The notes under the pieces: model-generated
What the model was told of the DNA's origin: nothing
What the model saw: the letters and a program-made list of their open reading frames with translations, nothing else
Database searches by the model: none
Position numbers and translations under genes: made by a program
Assembly: GCF_001056295.1 (NCBI RefSeq)
Contig: NZ_JVMD01000006.1
Coordinates: forward strand, 222,901 to 286,900
Origin: Corynebacterium halotolerans
GTDB lineage: Bacteria > Actinomycetota > Actinomycetes > Mycobacteriales > Mycobacteriaceae
Length of the DNA: 64,000 nt
Direction of reading: 5' to 3'
Shown here: one piece after another, positions 36,310 through 49,213 of the stretch
Numbering within the stretch: the first letter of the stretch is position 1
Layout: each line of letters starts with the position of its first letter

Positions 36310-37584
36310 ATGGACGAGATTCAGCCGTTGACCCAGCCCACCGCCCGGGACATCGCCGCCAGGGTGCGCGCCGGGCAGCTGACGCCCGAGGAAGCGGTGC
36401 GCGATTCCCTCGACCGGATCGCCGCGGTGGACGGTGCGGTGAACGCCTTCACGGAGGTGTGGGCCGACCGCGCGATCTCCGAGGCCCGCGAGCTGGCCAA
36501 GCGCCCCGACCTGGCGGATCTGGAACTGGCCGGCGTGCCCTTCGCCATGAAGGCGAACACGGGGCGGGACAACGACGTGGTCGCGCGGCTGGAGGAGGCC
36601 GGGGCGATCCCGGTGGGCACGACGGCGAACCCGCAGTTCTGCACGTGGGGCACCACCGACGTCCCCGGCCGCATCACCCGCAACCCGGTCCGCCCGGGGC
36701 GCACGCCCGGCGGGTCCTCCGGCGGTGCCGCGGCGGCGGTGGCGGCGGGCATGGTGCCGTTCGCCCAGGGCAACGACGGCATGGGGTCGCTGCGCATTCC
36801 GGCGGCGGCCTGCAAGCTGTCCACCATCAAGGCCACGCCGGGCATCGTCCCGGGGCGGTCCGGCCGCAACGACTGGTACGGCATGGCGGTGCAGGGAGTC
36901 CTCGCGCAGGACAACGAGGACCTGGTGCTTCTGATGAAGGCGCTGACCCGCGGCCACGTCGACGCCGTCGACGCCCCGCTGCCGCCGCAGTTCGGCGCGA
37001 TCCTGGACCTGTCGTCGCCGGTGGCGGGCTTCGGCGCGCAGCCGGAGTGGAAGGAGGCGGCGCGGATGGCGGCGCGGACGCTGTCCGACGCCGGGCTGCC
37101 GGTGCGCGAGGCGAAGGCCCCGTACCCCCTCAACCCGCTGCCGATGCTGGCGCGCTGGTCGGCGAGCGTGGCCAACTCGCTGGAGGACGAGGGCGCCGGC
37201 GAGCACCTGGAATGGCGCAACCGCGTCCACGCGGGCATCGGGCGGGGCCTGCGCTGGTCGATCTCCGACCGCCAGGTGGTCCGCGCCCGCGCGAAGATGG
37301 AGAAGTTCCTGCCGGGCGACAACGTCCTGATCACCCCGGCGCTGGCCACCGAGCCGCCGTCGGACGCCCAGTGGCACTCGCGGCCCTGGCTGGCCAACAT
37401 GGCCTCGAACATGCGCTACGCCCCCTTCGTCTCCGTGTGGAACCTGCTCGGTTTCCCGGCGGGCGTGGTGGTCGAGCCGGTGTCGGGCGTGCCGGTGCAG
37501 GTCGTCGCCCGCATGACGCAGGAGCGCGTGCTGCTCACCGCCATGGACCGCATCGCCGCGGGCGGTGTCCCCGGCCTGGGCTGA
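36310..37584 (+). CDS. Amidase signature family hydrolase
   Basis: The protein has 424 residues. The Lys-cisSer-Ser triad is visible: Lys in FAMKANTG, cis-Ser in PGRTPGGSSGGAAAAVAAGM, and the nucleophile Ser in GNDGMGSLRIPAA (usual form GTDxGGSIR). It probably hydrolyses a small carboxamide; the substrate is unknown. ATG 36310 fits GGAG better (5 nt) than ATG 36307. It lies between dacB and tilS, where M. tuberculosis has the unrelated Rv3626c. Confidence 0.88.
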   Translation: MDEIQPLTQPTARDIAARVRAGQLTPEEAVRDSLDRIAAVDGAVNAFTEVWADRAISEARELAKRPDLADLELAGVPFAMKANTGRDNDVVARLEEAGAIPVGTTANPQFCTWGTTDVPGRITRNPVRPGRTPGGSSGGAAAAVAAGMVPFAQGNDGMGSLRIPAAACKLSTIKATPGIVPGRSGRNDWYGMAVQGVLAQDNEDLVLLMKALTRGHVDAVDAPLPPQFGAILDLSSPVAGFGAQPEWKEAARMAARTLSDAGLPVREAKAPYPLNPLPMLARWSASVANSLEDEGAGEHLEWRNRVHAGIGRGLRWSISDRQVVRARAKMEKFLPGDNVLITPALATEPPSDAQWHSRPWLANMASNMRYAPFVSVWNLLGFPAGVVVEPVSGVPVQVVARMTQERVLLTAMDRIAAGGVPGLG

Positions 37585-37628
37585 GGGCGCGCGGCGGGGA
37601 GGCGGCGGGACTGACATAGCCTGTCGGC

Positions 37629-38732
37629 ATGACCGAAGCACCGTTCTGGCCGCGCCGCAGCCCCGCGTTCCTGCGGGCGCGCCGGGCCGTGCGGCATTGG
37701 CTTGACGACGGCCCGCGCGACACCCATTCGGCCGGCCCCGGCGTCATCGTCGGCCTGTCGGGAGGGGCGGATTCCCTGGCGCTGACCGCGGCATGCGTGG
37801 CGGAAGCGATGGCTTCGGGGGCCGGCGGTGGCGCGGTGCACGCCGTCGTCGTCGACCACGGGCTGCAGGAGGGCTCCGGGGACGTCGCCGAGCGCGCGGC
37901 CGCGGCGGCGCGGGGGTTCGGCGCGACGGCCGAGGTGATCCGCGTCGATTTGCCCGGCGGCGCCGCCGGAGCGGGGGAAGGGCCCGAGGCCGCCGCCCGC
38001 ACCGCCCGGCACGCCGCCCTCCACGGCGTCGCCCGCGCCCTGGGGCGGCCGCTGCTCCTGGCGCACACCCTCGACGATCAGGCGGAAACCGTCCTCCTCG
38101 GACTCGCCCGCGGCGCCGGCCCGGGCGCGTTGTCCGGCATGTCGCCCGACCGGACGTGGGACGACGGCGTGCGGGTGGTCCGGCCCTTCCTCGGGTCGGG
38201 CGCGCCCCATTCCGACGGTCCCCTGCGCCGCGCGGACACCCTCGCCGCCTGCGCGGAACTGGGGCTGGAACCCTGGCACGACCCGCACAACGACGACCCC
38301 CGGTTCGCCCGCGTCCGCGTGCGCGCCACCATCCTGCCCATGCTGGAGGAGCACCTCGGCCCCGGCGTGGCCGCCAACCTCGCGCGCACGGCGGACCTCA
38401 TCCGCGCCGACGCCGCCGCACTAGACGCACTGGCCGTGGAAGCACTGGGCACCATGACCGAGCTCGACGCCGGCGACGTCGCAAAGCTGCCCGAAGCCGT
38501 GCGCACCCGCACCCTGAAGAAATGGGCCGAAGCCAACGGCGCCGCGGCGCTGACCGCCGCCCACGTCGCCGCGCTGGATAAGCTCGTGTACGACCATCGC
38601 GGTCGCGGCCCGGTCGCCCTGCCTTCCGCCGAAACCCCCGATCGGCCCGGATGCAGGTTGGAGGCGCACCGAAAAGGTGGCACTCTGGCAGTGTCGCGGG
38701 GCTCCACCGGCCCCGCCGCGACCACGCAGTGA
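37629..38732 (+). CDS. tilS: tRNA(Ile)-lysidine synthase
   Basis: The 367-residue protein modifies C34 of the AUA-reading tRNA-Ile with lysine and is essential. The PP-loop ATP motif is SGGADS (44-49), followed by VVDHGLQ and HTLDDQAETVLLGLARGAG. It is shorter than E. coli TilS because the C-terminal domains are reduced, as usual in Actinobacteria. Next to hpt, as almost universally. Confidence 0.94.
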   Translation: MTEAPFWPRRSPAFLRARRAVRHWLDDGPRDTHSAGPGVIVGLSGGADSLALTAACVAEAMASGAGGGAVHAVVVDHGLQEGSGDVAERAAAAARGFGATAEVIRVDLPGGAAGAGEGPEAAARTARHAALHGVARALGRPLLLAHTLDDQAETVLLGLARGAGPGALSGMSPDRTWDDGVRVVRPFLGSGAPHSDGPLRRADTLAACAELGLEPWHDPHNDDPRFARVRVRATILPMLEEHLGPGVAANLARTADLIRADAAALDALAVEALGTMTELDAGDVAKLPEAVRTRTLKKWAEANGAAALTAAHVAALDKLVYDHRGRGPVALPSAETPDRPGCRLEAHRKGGTLAVSRGSTGPAATTQ

Positions 38733-38789
38733 TCCCGACGGGATCCCAGGCAGCAACCGCCGGCGCGCCCGCGCGGAAAGGACGACCGC

Positions 38790-39374
38790 ATGCATGACGT
38801 CAAGGACTTCAACGTTCCGGACAACCCGTACGGGGAAGATGTCGAAGCCATCCTGATCTCCGAAGAGGAGCTGCGCGCGCGCATCGCCGAAATGGCCGAA
38901 CGCGTCAACGAGCGCCACGCCGGCGCCGACGAGGACCTCATCCTCGTGGGCGTGCTCAAGGGCGCGGTGTTCTTCATGACGGACTTCGCCCGCGAACTGA
39001 AGTGCCCCACGCAGATGGAGTTCATGGCGGTGTCGTCCTACGGCAACTCGACGTCGTCGTCGGGCGTGGTGCGCATCCTCAAGGACCTGGACCGCGACAT
39101 CGAGGGCCGCGACGTCATCATCCTCGAGGACATCATCGACTCCGGCCTGACGCTGTCGTGGCTGGTGAAGAACCTGCGCAACCGCAACCCGCGGTCGCTG
39201 GAGGTCATCACCCTGCTGCGCAAGCCCGACGCCCTGACGGCGAAGCTCGACATCTCCGACATCGGCTTCGACATCCCCAACGAGTTCGTCATCGGCTACG
39301 GCCTGGACTACGCCGAGCGCTACCGCGACCTGCCGTACGTCGGCACGCTGCACCCGCGCGTCTACCAGAGCTGA
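38790..39374 (+). CDS. hpt: Hypoxanthine(-guanine) phosphoribosyltransferase
   Basis: The 194-residue purine-salvage enzyme has the PRPP-binding motif [13 protein letters not shown]; the flexible-loop region follows [20 protein letters not shown] 8 nt upstream sets the start. A GC-rich hairpin follows 20 nt after the stop, before ftsH. Confidence 0.95.
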   Translation: MHDVKDFNVPDNPYGEDVEAILISEEELRARIAEMAERVNERHAGADEDLILVGVLKGAVFFMTDFARELKCPTQMEFMAVSSYGNSTSSSGVVRILKDLDRDIEGRDVIILEDIIDSGLTLSWLVKNLRNRNPRSLEVITLLRKPDALTAKLDISDIGFDIPNEFVIGYGLDYAERYRDLPYVGTLHPRVYQS

Positions 39375-39393
39375 CGCCCCGCTCCACGACGGC

Positions 39394-39418
39394 CCGCCGC
39401 GGCGAACAGCCGCGGCGG
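39394..39418 (+). terminator. Hairpin after hpt
   Basis: 10-bp stem CCGCCGCGGC / GCCGCGGCGG, 5-nt loop, followed by TCGTTT. Confidence 0.65.
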
Positions 39419-39470
39419 TCGTTTCGCACAAGGCCCAACACACCCGAGAAAGCCAAGGCCAAGCCACTCC

Positions 39471-42142
<2,672 letters not shown>

Positions 42143-42146
<4 letters not shown>

Positions 42147-42778
42147 ACTACGACCACAGGGATGACGAGGTCCACCCGGACATCGCCGCCGACCACGGCG
42201 AAAACGGCGGGACCTTCGACCAGCCCCGCGCCGAGGCGGCCGTCCGCGAGCTGCTGCTGGCAGTCGGCGAGGACCCCGACCGCGAGGGCCTGAGGGAAAC
42301 CCCGGCGCGCGTCGCCCGGGCCTACCGCGAGGTCTTCGCCGGGCTCCACGTCGACCCGACGGAGGTGCTGCACAAGACCTTCGACGAGGGCCACCAGGAG
42401 CTGGTGCTGGTCAAGGACATCCCGATCTACTCGACGTGCGAGCACCACCTGGTGCCCTTCTTCGGCAAGGCCCACATCGGGTACATCCCCGGCCCCGAGG
42501 GCCGCGTGACCGGCCTGTCCAAGCTGGCCCGCCTGGTGGACCTGTACGCCAAGCGCCCCCAGGTCCAGGAACGGCTCACGGCGCAGGTCGCCGACGCCCT
42601 CGTCGACAAGCTCGAGCCGACCTCGGCGATCGTCGTCATCGAATGCGAGCACCTGTGCATGGCGATGCGGGGCATCCGCAAGCCGGGCGCGACGACCATC
42701 ACCTCCGCGGTGCGCGGCGGCTTCAAGTCCGACGCCCGGTCGCGCGCCGAGGCGATGTCGCTGATCACGGGGCGCTGA
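42143..42778 (+). CDS. folE: GTP cyclohydrolase I
   Basis: The 211-residue enzyme carries out the first step of tetrahydrofolate synthesis (GTP to dihydroneopterin triphosphate). The zinc ligands are in [20 protein letters not shown] and [24 protein letters not shown] is the family signature. First of a fol cluster, translationally coupled to ftsH. Confidence 0.97.
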
Positions 42779-42783
42779 TCGCC

Positions 42784-43737
42784 GTGGCCCCCGACCGGCT
42801 CGCCCTGCCCGCCCGCGACCGCTGCCTGGTGATGGGCATAGTCAACGTCACCGAGGACAGCTTTTCCGACGGCGGCCGCTGGATCGACCCCGACGTCGCC
42901 GTCGCCCACGCCGGGCGGCTCATGGCCGACGGCGCCGACCTGGTCGACGTCGGCGGCGAATCCACCCGCCCCGGGGCGGTGCGCGTCGCCGCGGAGGAGG
43001 AGCTGGGCAGGGTCGTGCCGGTCGTCCGCGAGCTGGCGGCCGCCGGGATCCCGGTCAGCGTGGACACCATGCGCGCCGCCGTCGCCGAAGCCTCCATCGA
43101 GGCCGGGGCGGTGCTGATCAACGACGTCTCCGGCGGCGTCGCCGACCCGCGGATGCTCGACGTCTGCGCCGCCGGCGAGGTGCCGGTGTGCCTGATGCAC
43201 TGGCGCACCGACCGCTTCGGGTCGGCGTCCGGGCGGGCGGAGCCGTCGGCCGAGGGCATCGTCGCCGAAGTCCGCGGCCACCTGCGGCGCCTCGCCGACC
43301 GGGCGCTGGCCGCGGGCATCCCCGAGGAGCGGATCATCGTCGACCCGGGGCTGGGCTTCGCCAAGAACGCCGACGACAACTGGGCGCTGCTGCACGCGCT
43401 GCCCGAACTCGTCGCCGACGGATACCCCGTGCTGGTCGGCGCGAGCCGCAAACGATTCACCGCCACCGTCGTCGACGGCACCCCGCGCCCGCCGAGCGAC
43501 GCCGACGACGCCACCGCGGCCATTTCGGCACTGTCCGCCGCCGCGGGCGCGTGGGCCGTGCGGGTCCACGAGGTGTCCGCCAGCCGCGACGCCGTCCACG
43601 TCGCCGCGGCGTGGACCGCCGGGCGCGCGCCCGAGGGAGTCGCCGCCGACGGCGACTACCCGGCGGGCGGGGGCAACAGGCCGATGGCGCAGCCGGGCGC
43701 GACGGACGGATCCGCCGGCGCGGGGGAGGAGAACTGA
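42784..43737 (+). CDS. folP: Dihydropteroate synthase
   Basis: The 317-residue TIM-barrel enzyme condenses p-aminobenzoate with the pterin pyrophosphate; it is the sulfonamide target. The first signature is [17 protein letters not shown], the second [22 protein letters not shown] and VGASRKRF are also present. The C-terminus has an extra Gly/Pro-rich tail of about 25 residues. The start is GTG 42784, five bases after the folE stop; the ribosome site is weak. Confidence 0.95.
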   Translation: MAPDRLALPARDRCLVMGIVNVTEDSFSDGGRWIDPDVAVAHAGRLMADGADLVDVGGESTRPGAVRVAAEEELGRVVPVVRELAAAGIPVSVDTMRAAVAEASIEAGAVLINDVSGGVADPRMLDVCAAGEVPVCLMHWRTDRFGSASGRAEPSAEGIVAEVRGHLRRLADRALAAGIPEERIIVDPGLGFAKNADDNWALLHALPELVADGYPVLVGASRKRFTATVVDGTPRPPSDADDATAAISALSAAAGAWAVRVHEVSASRDAVHVAAAWTAGRAPEGVAADGDYPAGGGNRPMAQPGATDGSAGAGEEN

Positions 43738-43738
43738 C

Positions 43739-44143
43739 ATGGCCGACCGCATCGCCCTGACCGGGCTGAAGGTCCGTGGCAACCACGGGGTCTTCGACCA
43801 CGAGAAGCGCGACGGGCAGGACTTCATCTGCGACGTCACCCTGTGGCTCGACTTCACGGCGGCGGCCGCGAGCGACGACCTGGCCGACACCGTCGATTAC
43901 GGGGCCGTCGCGCAGACCGCGCACGACGTCATCGCCGGGCCGCCGCGCGACCTCATCGAAACCGTCGCCGCCGAGATCGCCGACAAGCTGCTCGCCGACG
44001 ACGGCGAGACGGCCGCCGCGGCCTCCCGCCCGCCGCTGCTGCACGCCGTCGAGGTAACCATCCACAAGCCGCAGGCCCCGATCCCGCTGGAATTCGGCGA
44101 CGTCGCGGTGACCGCCCGCCGTTCGAGGAAGACCCGGCGATGA
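43739..44143 (+). CDS. folB: Dihydroneopterin aldolase
   Basis: The 134-residue protein has the conserved [25 protein letters not shown] with the catalytic-region Lys/Glu residues, and ends with [10 protein letters not shown]. It cleaves dihydroneopterin to 6-hydroxymethyl-dihydropterin. ATGA overlap with folK. Confidence 0.94.
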   Translation: MADRIALTGLKVRGNHGVFDHEKRDGQDFICDVTLWLDFTAAAASDDLADTVDYGAVAQTAHDVIAGPPRDLIETVAAEIADKLLADDGETAAAASRPPLLHAVEVTIHKPQAPIPLEFGDVAVTARRSRKTRR

Positions 44144-44673
44144 TCCGCGCGGTGCTGTCGATCGGCGCGAACCTGGGCGACGCCCGGGCGGCGCTGCGCG
44201 GCGTCGCCGACGCATTCGCCGACGTCACCGTCGCACGCTCGGACGTGTTCGCCACCCCGCCATGGGGAGGCGTCGAGCAGGGCGACTTCCTCAACGCCGT
44301 CCTCATCGTCGAAGTCGATCAAACGCCGCTCGAGCTGCTGCGTTTCGGCCAGTCCCTCGAAAACGCCGCCGGCCGGGTCCGCGACGTCCGGTGGGGCCCG
44401 CGGACCCTCGACGTCGACGTCGTGCAGGTGATTCCGCTTCGCTCGGCTGATTTGCCTGACGACGTCCCGTCCGGCGGGGAGCTCGTCTCCGACGACCCGA
44501 CGCTGACCCTGCCCCACCCCCATGCCCGCGATCGGGCCTTCGTGCTCGTCCCGTGGCTCGACGCCGATCCCGGCGCCCGGCTGCTCGGCGAGGACGTCGC
44601 CCGCCTCGTCGCAAAGCTCGATGCGGAGGAAGTGGCCGCGGTGCGGCGCGACCCCGGAGGTTGGGGACCGTGA
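44140..44673 (+). CDS. folK: HPPK (6-hydroxymethyl-dihydropterin pyrophosphokinase)
   Basis: The 177-residue protein shows [15 protein letters not shown] at the N-terminus, [19 protein letters not shown], and the signature [12 protein letters not shown] (Mg-binding Asp pair), then [14 protein letters not shown]. It transfers pyrophosphate from ATP to the pterin alcohol. Coupled to folB and, by GTGA, to the DUF3180 gene. Confidence 0.95.
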   Translation: MIRAVLSIGANLGDARAALRGVADAFADVTVARSDVFATPPWGGVEQGDFLNAVLIVEVDQTPLELLRFGQSLENAAGRVRDVRWGPRTLDVDVVQVIPLRSADLPDDVPSGGELVSDDPTLTLPHPHARDRAFVLVPWLDADPGARLLGEDVARLVAKLDAEEVAAVRRDPGGWGP

Positions 44674-45185
44674 ACCAGATGAAGCCGACCTCGATCGTTT
44701 CCCTGGCCGCCGCCGCGCTGGTCATGGCCTTCGCCGGGTACTTGCTCTACGGGCGCTTCTACGGGTCGATGGGGCCGCGCAGCTGGTGGGACCTGCTGTT
44801 CCCGTGGGTGCTCACGCTCGTGTGCGCCGCGGCAGCGCGGTGGATAGGCGCCGCCCTCGACGACGACCGCGTCGGGCAGGACTCCAGCCAGATCCAACCG
44901 CTGACGGTGGCCCGCTGGCTGGTCATCGGCACCTCGGCGGCGTGGCTCGGCGCCGTGCTCACGGGGCTGTACGCCGGGGCGCTCGTGTGGGCGATCCCCC
45001 GCTGGAGCGACCTCGCGGCCGCCGCCGAAGACGGCCCCGTCCTCGCCGTGGGGGCGGTGAGCGGCGTGGCCCTCGCGGCCGCCGGACTGTGGCTCGAACG
45101 GTGTTGTCAAGTTCCCCCGGATGACGACCCGCCCGCCGCGTCGGGCGGGGAACCGGTCCCGCCGTCGGTAGGCTGGGGAACATGA
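44670..45185 (+). CDS. DUF3180 family membrane protein (Rv3605c-like)
   Basis: The 171-residue protein has four predicted membrane segments. The N-terminus KPTSIVSLAAAALVMAFAGYLLYGRFYGSMG is typical of DUF3180; the C-terminus is hydrophilic and Pro-rich. Function unknown. Always next to folK in mycolata. The start is GTG 44670, overlapping the folK stop; the stop overlaps the next gene's ATG. Confidence 0.85.
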   Translation: MNQMKPTSIVSLAAAALVMAFAGYLLYGRFYGSMGPRSWWDLLFPWVLTLVCAAAARWIGAALDDDRVGQDSSQIQPLTVARWLVIGTSAAWLGAVLTGLYAGALVWAIPRWSDLAAAAEDGPVLAVGAVSGVALAAAGLWLERCCQVPPDDDPPAASGGEPVPPSVGWGT

Positions 45186-46576
45186 CTCAACCGGAGGACT
45201 TCGACGTGGACCGAAACGGGCAGCATCCCGACGTGGCCGAGTCCGGGCACGTCGGGGAATGGGATGAGCGGGACGACGACGCGCCAGTCGCCGGCGGTCC
45301 GGTGGCGACCGGCGACGGCGACGCCACCGATAAGGTGGCCATGATCATGATGGTGGCGCTCATCGCGCTGGCCGTGGTCGCCAGCATCGTGATGCTGTTC
45401 ACCGACTCCACCGGTTGGATGAAGATAGCCGTGCTCGCCGGCCTGTGGGCCGCGGTCATCGGCGCGCTGCTGGTCACGCGCTACCGCCGCCAGCTCGCCG
45501 CCGAACGCGAGCGCATCGCCGACCTGGAGGTGATGCACGAGCTGGAGCTCGACCGCGAGGTGGCCACCCACCGCGAGCAGGAGCTCATCCTCGAGCAGAA
45601 CTACCTCGACTCCCTCGACGCGAAGTCCGAGGACACCATCGCCCAGTTGCGCGCCGAGATCGTCGCGCTGCGCGAGCACCTCGCCGAACTGCTCGGCCAG
45701 GACCTCGACGAGGAGCGCATCGCGCTGCGGGCCCGCGCCGAGCGGCTGCGCGAGCTCGACGCGCCGATGTCCTCGCCCCTGAAGGACCCCGAGTCGCACC
45801 AGCGCCCGAAGCCCCGCGCCACCGCCCACCGCGCCGAGGCCACCGCCAACGGCACCGTCGGCTCCCACACCACCCACGGCCCCCACGGCCCGACGGTGAC
45901 GGGCGTCCCGGAAGGCTGGGACCGACGGGATTCCTTCGACTCCCGCGACGACAGCGAGCCGGTCGACGTGCCCGTCGTGGACGGCGGCCCCTCCGGGCAG
46001 TCCTACGGCGGCTACGACACCGGTGATTTCCGCGCCGTGCCGTGGGAGACCACCCCCGCCACCGCCGCGGAGAAGGAGCCCGAGCCCGTGCCGGACTACG
46101 GGTGGGCGAGCAAGGTGAGCCAGCCCGCCGAGGACAGGCCGGCCAAGCCCGCCAAGCCGGCCGAGCAGCCGAAGGAAGAGAAGAAGGAAGAGAAGGCCGA
46201 GACCAAGTCGCAGTACCGGCCCCGGCCCGACGCTGCCGAATCCCGCCCGACCGCCGTGCTGCCGCGCATCGAGGGCGAATCCGGCGATTCCAGAGAGACC
46301 GACGCCGGTTGGGCGAGCGATTCGCCCGAGACCGCCGACTTCCCGAAGATCGGCGATCGTCCCGCGCACGGCGCGCATGAGGCCGCCGCCGCCACCGACG
46401 CCGCCGCTGCCGCGGCCCGCGCCGGTTCGGATGCCCCCGCGGATGCGGAGGCCGAGGAAGAAGGGTCCGGCCGGCGCTCCCGCCACGGCCGCCGCCGCGC
46501 CGAGGACCACGAGGGCGGCCTGACCGTCGCCGAGCTGCTCGCCCAGATGCGCGCGCGCAAGGACTCCGGGGAGTAG
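45182..46576 (+). CDS. Membrane protein with coiled coil (DUF6779-like, Rv3604c position)
   Basis: The protein has 464 residues: an acidic N-terminus, two adjacent membrane segments (about 52-73 and 80-98), then a long Glu/Arg/Leu coiled coil (about 100-190). An extended Pro/Ala/Glu/Lys-rich disordered region with PAKPAKPAEQPKEEKKEEK follows, and the C-terminus LTVAELLAQMRARKDSGE may be a short conserved peptide-like motif. The topology and location resemble the Ala/Arg/Pro-rich transmembrane protein between DUF3180 and the DUF2520 gene in mycobacteria. Function unknown; a scaffolding role at the envelope is a guess. Confidence 0.7.
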   Translation: MTQPEDFDVDRNGQHPDVAESGHVGEWDERDDDAPVAGGPVATGDGDATDKVAMIMMVALIALAVVASIVMLFTDSTGWMKIAVLAGLWAAVIGALLVTRYRRQLAAERERIADLEVMHELELDREVATHREQELILEQNYLDSLDAKSEDTIAQLRAEIVALREHLAELLGQDLDEERIALRARAERLRELDAPMSSPLKDPESHQRPKPRATAHRAEATANGTVGSHTTHGPHGPTVTGVPEGWDRRDSFDSRDDSEPVDVPVVDGGPSGQSYGGYDTGDFRAVPWETTPATAAEKEPEPVPDYGWASKVSQPAEDRPAKPAKPAEQPKEEKKEEKAETKSQYRPRPDAAESRPTAVLPRIEGESGDSRETDAGWASDSPETADFPKIGDRPAHGAHEAAAATDAAAAAARAGSDAPADAEAEEEGSGRRSRHGRRRAEDHEGGLTVAELLAQMRARKDSGE

Positions 46577-46583
46577 GCGGCCA

Positions 46584-47489
46584 GTGCCGGGAGCCCCCCG
46601 ACTCACCGCCGCCGTCATCTCCGCCGGAGCGGTCGGCACCGCGGTGGGCGAAGCGCTCGCCCGCGCGGGCCACGCCGTCACCGCGGTCGTCGCCCGCTCC
46701 GAGGCGTCGAGGGCGCGCGCCGCGCTGCGGCTGCCGCAGGCCCGCATCACCGACGTCGAGTCCGCCGCGCGTGACGCCGAACTGATCATCCTGGCCGTGC
46801 CCGACCCCGAACTGCCGGGCGTCGTCGAGCGGATCGCCCCGCACGTCGGCCCCGGGCGCATCGTGGCCCACGTGGCCGGCTCCCGCGGCCGGGCGGTGCT
46901 CGACCCCATCGCCCTGACCGGCGCGCTGACCATCGCCGCGCACCCCGCGATGACCTTCGCCGGGGTGCCCGAGGACACAGACCGCCTGGCCGGGTGCCCC
47001 TGGGGCGTCACCGTCGGCGACGAGCTCTCCCGCACCGTCGCCGAACTGCTCATCTCCGAAATCGGCGGCCGCGCCATCCCCATCCCCGAAAGCCGCCGAC
47101 CGCTGTACCACGCGTCCATGGCGCACGGCTCCAACCACCTGGGGGCCGTCGTCGCCGACGCCGTCGAACTCCTCGCCCGCACCATCTCCGACGGCGGCGA
47201 CCCGGCGGCGGGGCATTCGCCCGCGGCCGCCCGCGAACAGGCCGCCGCCCTGCTCGGGCCGCTGCTCGGAGCCTCGCTGGAGAACGCCCTGAAATGGGGC
47301 CCGCGCGGACTGACGGGACCGGCCGCCCGCGATGACGCCGGCACCGTCGCAAATCACCTCGAGGTCATCGGGGACGAGCTGCCGCGGGTGACCCCCGCTT
47401 ACCGGGCCATGGCGCGGCGCATCGCCGAACTGAAGGGTTCGGCCGCCGTCCTGCGCGAATTGGGGGACCCGGGGGACGGGGCCGACTAG
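46584..47489 (+). CDS. Rossmann-like/DUF2520 oxidoreductase-type protein (Rv3603c-like)
   Basis: The protein has 301 residues: an N-terminal NADP-binding fold (VISAGAVGTAVGEALARAGH), ILAVPDPELPGVV in the second half of the fold, then the DUF2520 helical domain (HPAMTFAGVP...YHASMAHGSNHLGAVVADAVELL). Related to ketopantoate/pyrroline-carboxylate reductases. Its constant position before panC suggests a link to pantothenate synthesis, possibly as a ketopantoate reductase, but this is inference from context. GTG start. Confidence 0.8.
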   Translation: MPGAPRLTAAVISAGAVGTAVGEALARAGHAVTAVVARSEASRARAALRLPQARITDVESAARDAELIILAVPDPELPGVVERIAPHVGPGRIVAHVAGSRGRAVLDPIALTGALTIAAHPAMTFAGVPEDTDRLAGCPWGVTVGDELSRTVAELLISEIGGRAIPIPESRRPLYHASMAHGSNHLGAVVADAVELLARTISDGGDPAAGHSPAAAREQAAALLGPLLGASLENALKWGPRGLTGPAARDDAGTVANHLEVIGDELPRVTPAYRAMARRIAELKGSAAVLRELGDPGDGAD

Positions 47490-47596
47490 GATCGGCCGGG
47501 GCCGGGAGACTACCGTCTATCGGGAATTCTCCCCGGCCACCCTTGGGGGAACCACGACGAACGTCAGTCGGGCGTTCGCGCATTTTCGGAGGAAAC

Positions 47597-48766
47597 GTGA
47601 GCGGCTACACCGCCGGAGACATCACAGTCCACGACACGATCGCGGGAATCTCGCAGGTCACGCGCGCCATGCGCAAGACCGGCCGGCCCGTCGTCCTCGT
47701 GCCCACCATGGGCGCGCTGCACGAGGGGCACCTCGAGCTGGTCCGGGCGGCGCAGTCGCTGCCGCGCGCCGTGGTCGTCGTGTCCATCTTCGTGAACCCG
47801 CTGCAGTTCGGCGAGGGCGAGGACTTCGACGCCTACCCGCGCACGCTCGACGACGACGTCGCCAAGCTCAAGGCCATCGGCTGCGAGCTGGTCTTCGCGC
47901 CCACCGCCCGCGAGATGTACCCCAACGGCTTCCGCTCCACCGTCCAGCCGGGGACGCTTGCCGACGAGCTGGAGGGCGCCACCCGCCCCGGCCACTTCGC
48001 CGGCGCGCTGACCGTGGTGAACAAGTTGTTCAACATCACCAACTGCACCGACGCCATCTTCGGCGAAAAGGACTACCAGCAGCTCGCGCTGATGCAGCAG
48101 ATGGTCACCGACCTGAACATGCCGGTGCAGCTGCACGGCGTGCCCGTCATCCGCGAGGCCGACGGCCTGGCCATGAGCTCGCGCAACCGGTACCTCTCCG
48201 ACGCCGAGCGCGAGCTGGCCGTCACCCTTTCGGCGGCGCTGACCGCCGGCGCGCACGTCGGCGACCACGGCGCGGAGGCCGTGCTGTCCACCGCCCGCGC
48301 CGTGCTCGACGAGCGCCCCGAGGTCGACGTCGACTACCTGGAGCTGCGCGGCCCGGGCCTCGGCGCCGCCCCCGAGGAGGGCGAGGCCCGGCTGCTGGTC
48401 GCCGCCCGGGTGGGTACGACGCGGCTGATCGACAACGTCGGCGTGCTGCTCGGCGACATGCGGGAACGCGAGATCGCCCAGGCCGCGCTGTCCGCCGCCG
48501 GCGTCGACGACGCCCCGCTGACCGAAGAGGAGATGGCCGAGCTGAAGAGGCTCAAGGCCCGCGTCGACGAGGTCCGCGCCGAACGCGAGGCGCGCGAGGC
48601 CCGCGAGGGCCTGCGCGGCGCCGGTTTCGCGGCGGGGGGAATGGATTCTCGCGCCGAAGGCGTTGAGGGTGGTACGGTGCGTCGTCCGGTTTCGGAGGGC
48701 GATGTCGCCGGAACCACCGATTCCGCAACCGCCGATCCCGATACCGCGTCCGAAGGAGGCCGCTGA
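47597..48766 (+). CDS. panC: Pantothenate synthetase with C-terminal extension
   Basis: ATP-dependent ligation of pantoate and beta-alanine. The HIGH-like [39 protein letters not shown] and the KMSKS-like [10 protein letters not shown] are all present. The protein has 389 residues against about 280 normally: the last 100 or so (from [14 protein letters not shown] on) are an Ala/Glu/Arg-rich, then Thr/Asp/Gly-rich tail of no known function. GGAGG 5 nt before GTG 47597 fixes the start. The stop overlaps panD (TGATG), whose ribosome site lies inside the tail coding sequence. Confidence 0.95.
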   Translation: MSGYTAGDITVHDTIAGISQVTRAMRKTGRPVVLVPTMGALHEGHLELVRAAQSLPRAVVVVSIFVNPLQFGEGEDFDAYPRTLDDDVAKLKAIGCELVFAPTAREMYPNGFRSTVQPGTLADELEGATRPGHFAGALTVVNKLFNITNCTDAIFGEKDYQQLALMQQMVTDLNMPVQLHGVPVIREADGLAMSSRNRYLSDAERELAVTLSAALTAGAHVGDHGAEAVLSTARAVLDERPEVDVDYLELRGPGLGAAPEEGEARLLVAARVGTTRLIDNVGVLLGDMREREIAQAALSAAGVDDAPLTEEEMAELKRLKARVDEVRAEREAREAREGLRGAGFAAGGMDSRAEGVEGGTVRRPVSEGDVAGTTDSATADPDTASEGGR

Positions 48767-49185
48767 TGTTCCGCACCATGCTGAAGTCCAAGATCCACCG
48801 CGCCACCGTGACGCAGGCGGATCTGCACTACGTCGGTTCCTGCACGATCGACGCCGATCTGCTGGAGGCCGCCGACCTGCTCGAGGGCGAGCAGGTCGAC
48901 ATCGTCGACATCGACAACGGCAACCGCCTGACCACGTACTGCATCACGGGCGAGCGCGGGTCCGGCATCATCTCGATCAACGGCGCCGCCGCGCGACTGA
49001 TTTCGCCCGGTGACCTGGTGATCATCATCGGCTACGGCACGATGACCGACGAGGAGGCGCGCACCCGCAAGCCCAACGTCGTCTTCGTCGACGAGAACAA
49101 CCGCATCGTCACCGAGGGCGACGATCCCGCCAACGTGCCGGTCGGTTCCGGCCTGTGGGATCCCCGCAAGCCCGAGGAGTTCTAG
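48766..49185 (+). CDS. panD: Aspartate 1-decarboxylase proenzyme
   Basis: The 139-residue pyruvoyl enzyme makes beta-alanine from aspartate. It self-cleaves between Gly24 and Ser25 in HYVGSCTID. The catalytic Tyr region and [17 protein letters not shown] are intact. Translationally coupled to panC. In mycobacteria coaX follows; here the island begins instead. Confidence 0.97.
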   Translation: MFRTMLKSKIHRATVTQADLHYVGSCTIDADLLEAADLLEGEQVDIVDIDNGNRLTTYCITGERGSGIISINGAAARLISPGDLVIIIGYGTMTDEEARTRKPNVVFVDENNRIVTEGDDPANVPVGSGLWDPRKPEEF

Positions 49186-49213
49186 GCTCGGCGGATTCTC
49201 TCGGCCGGCGCGG

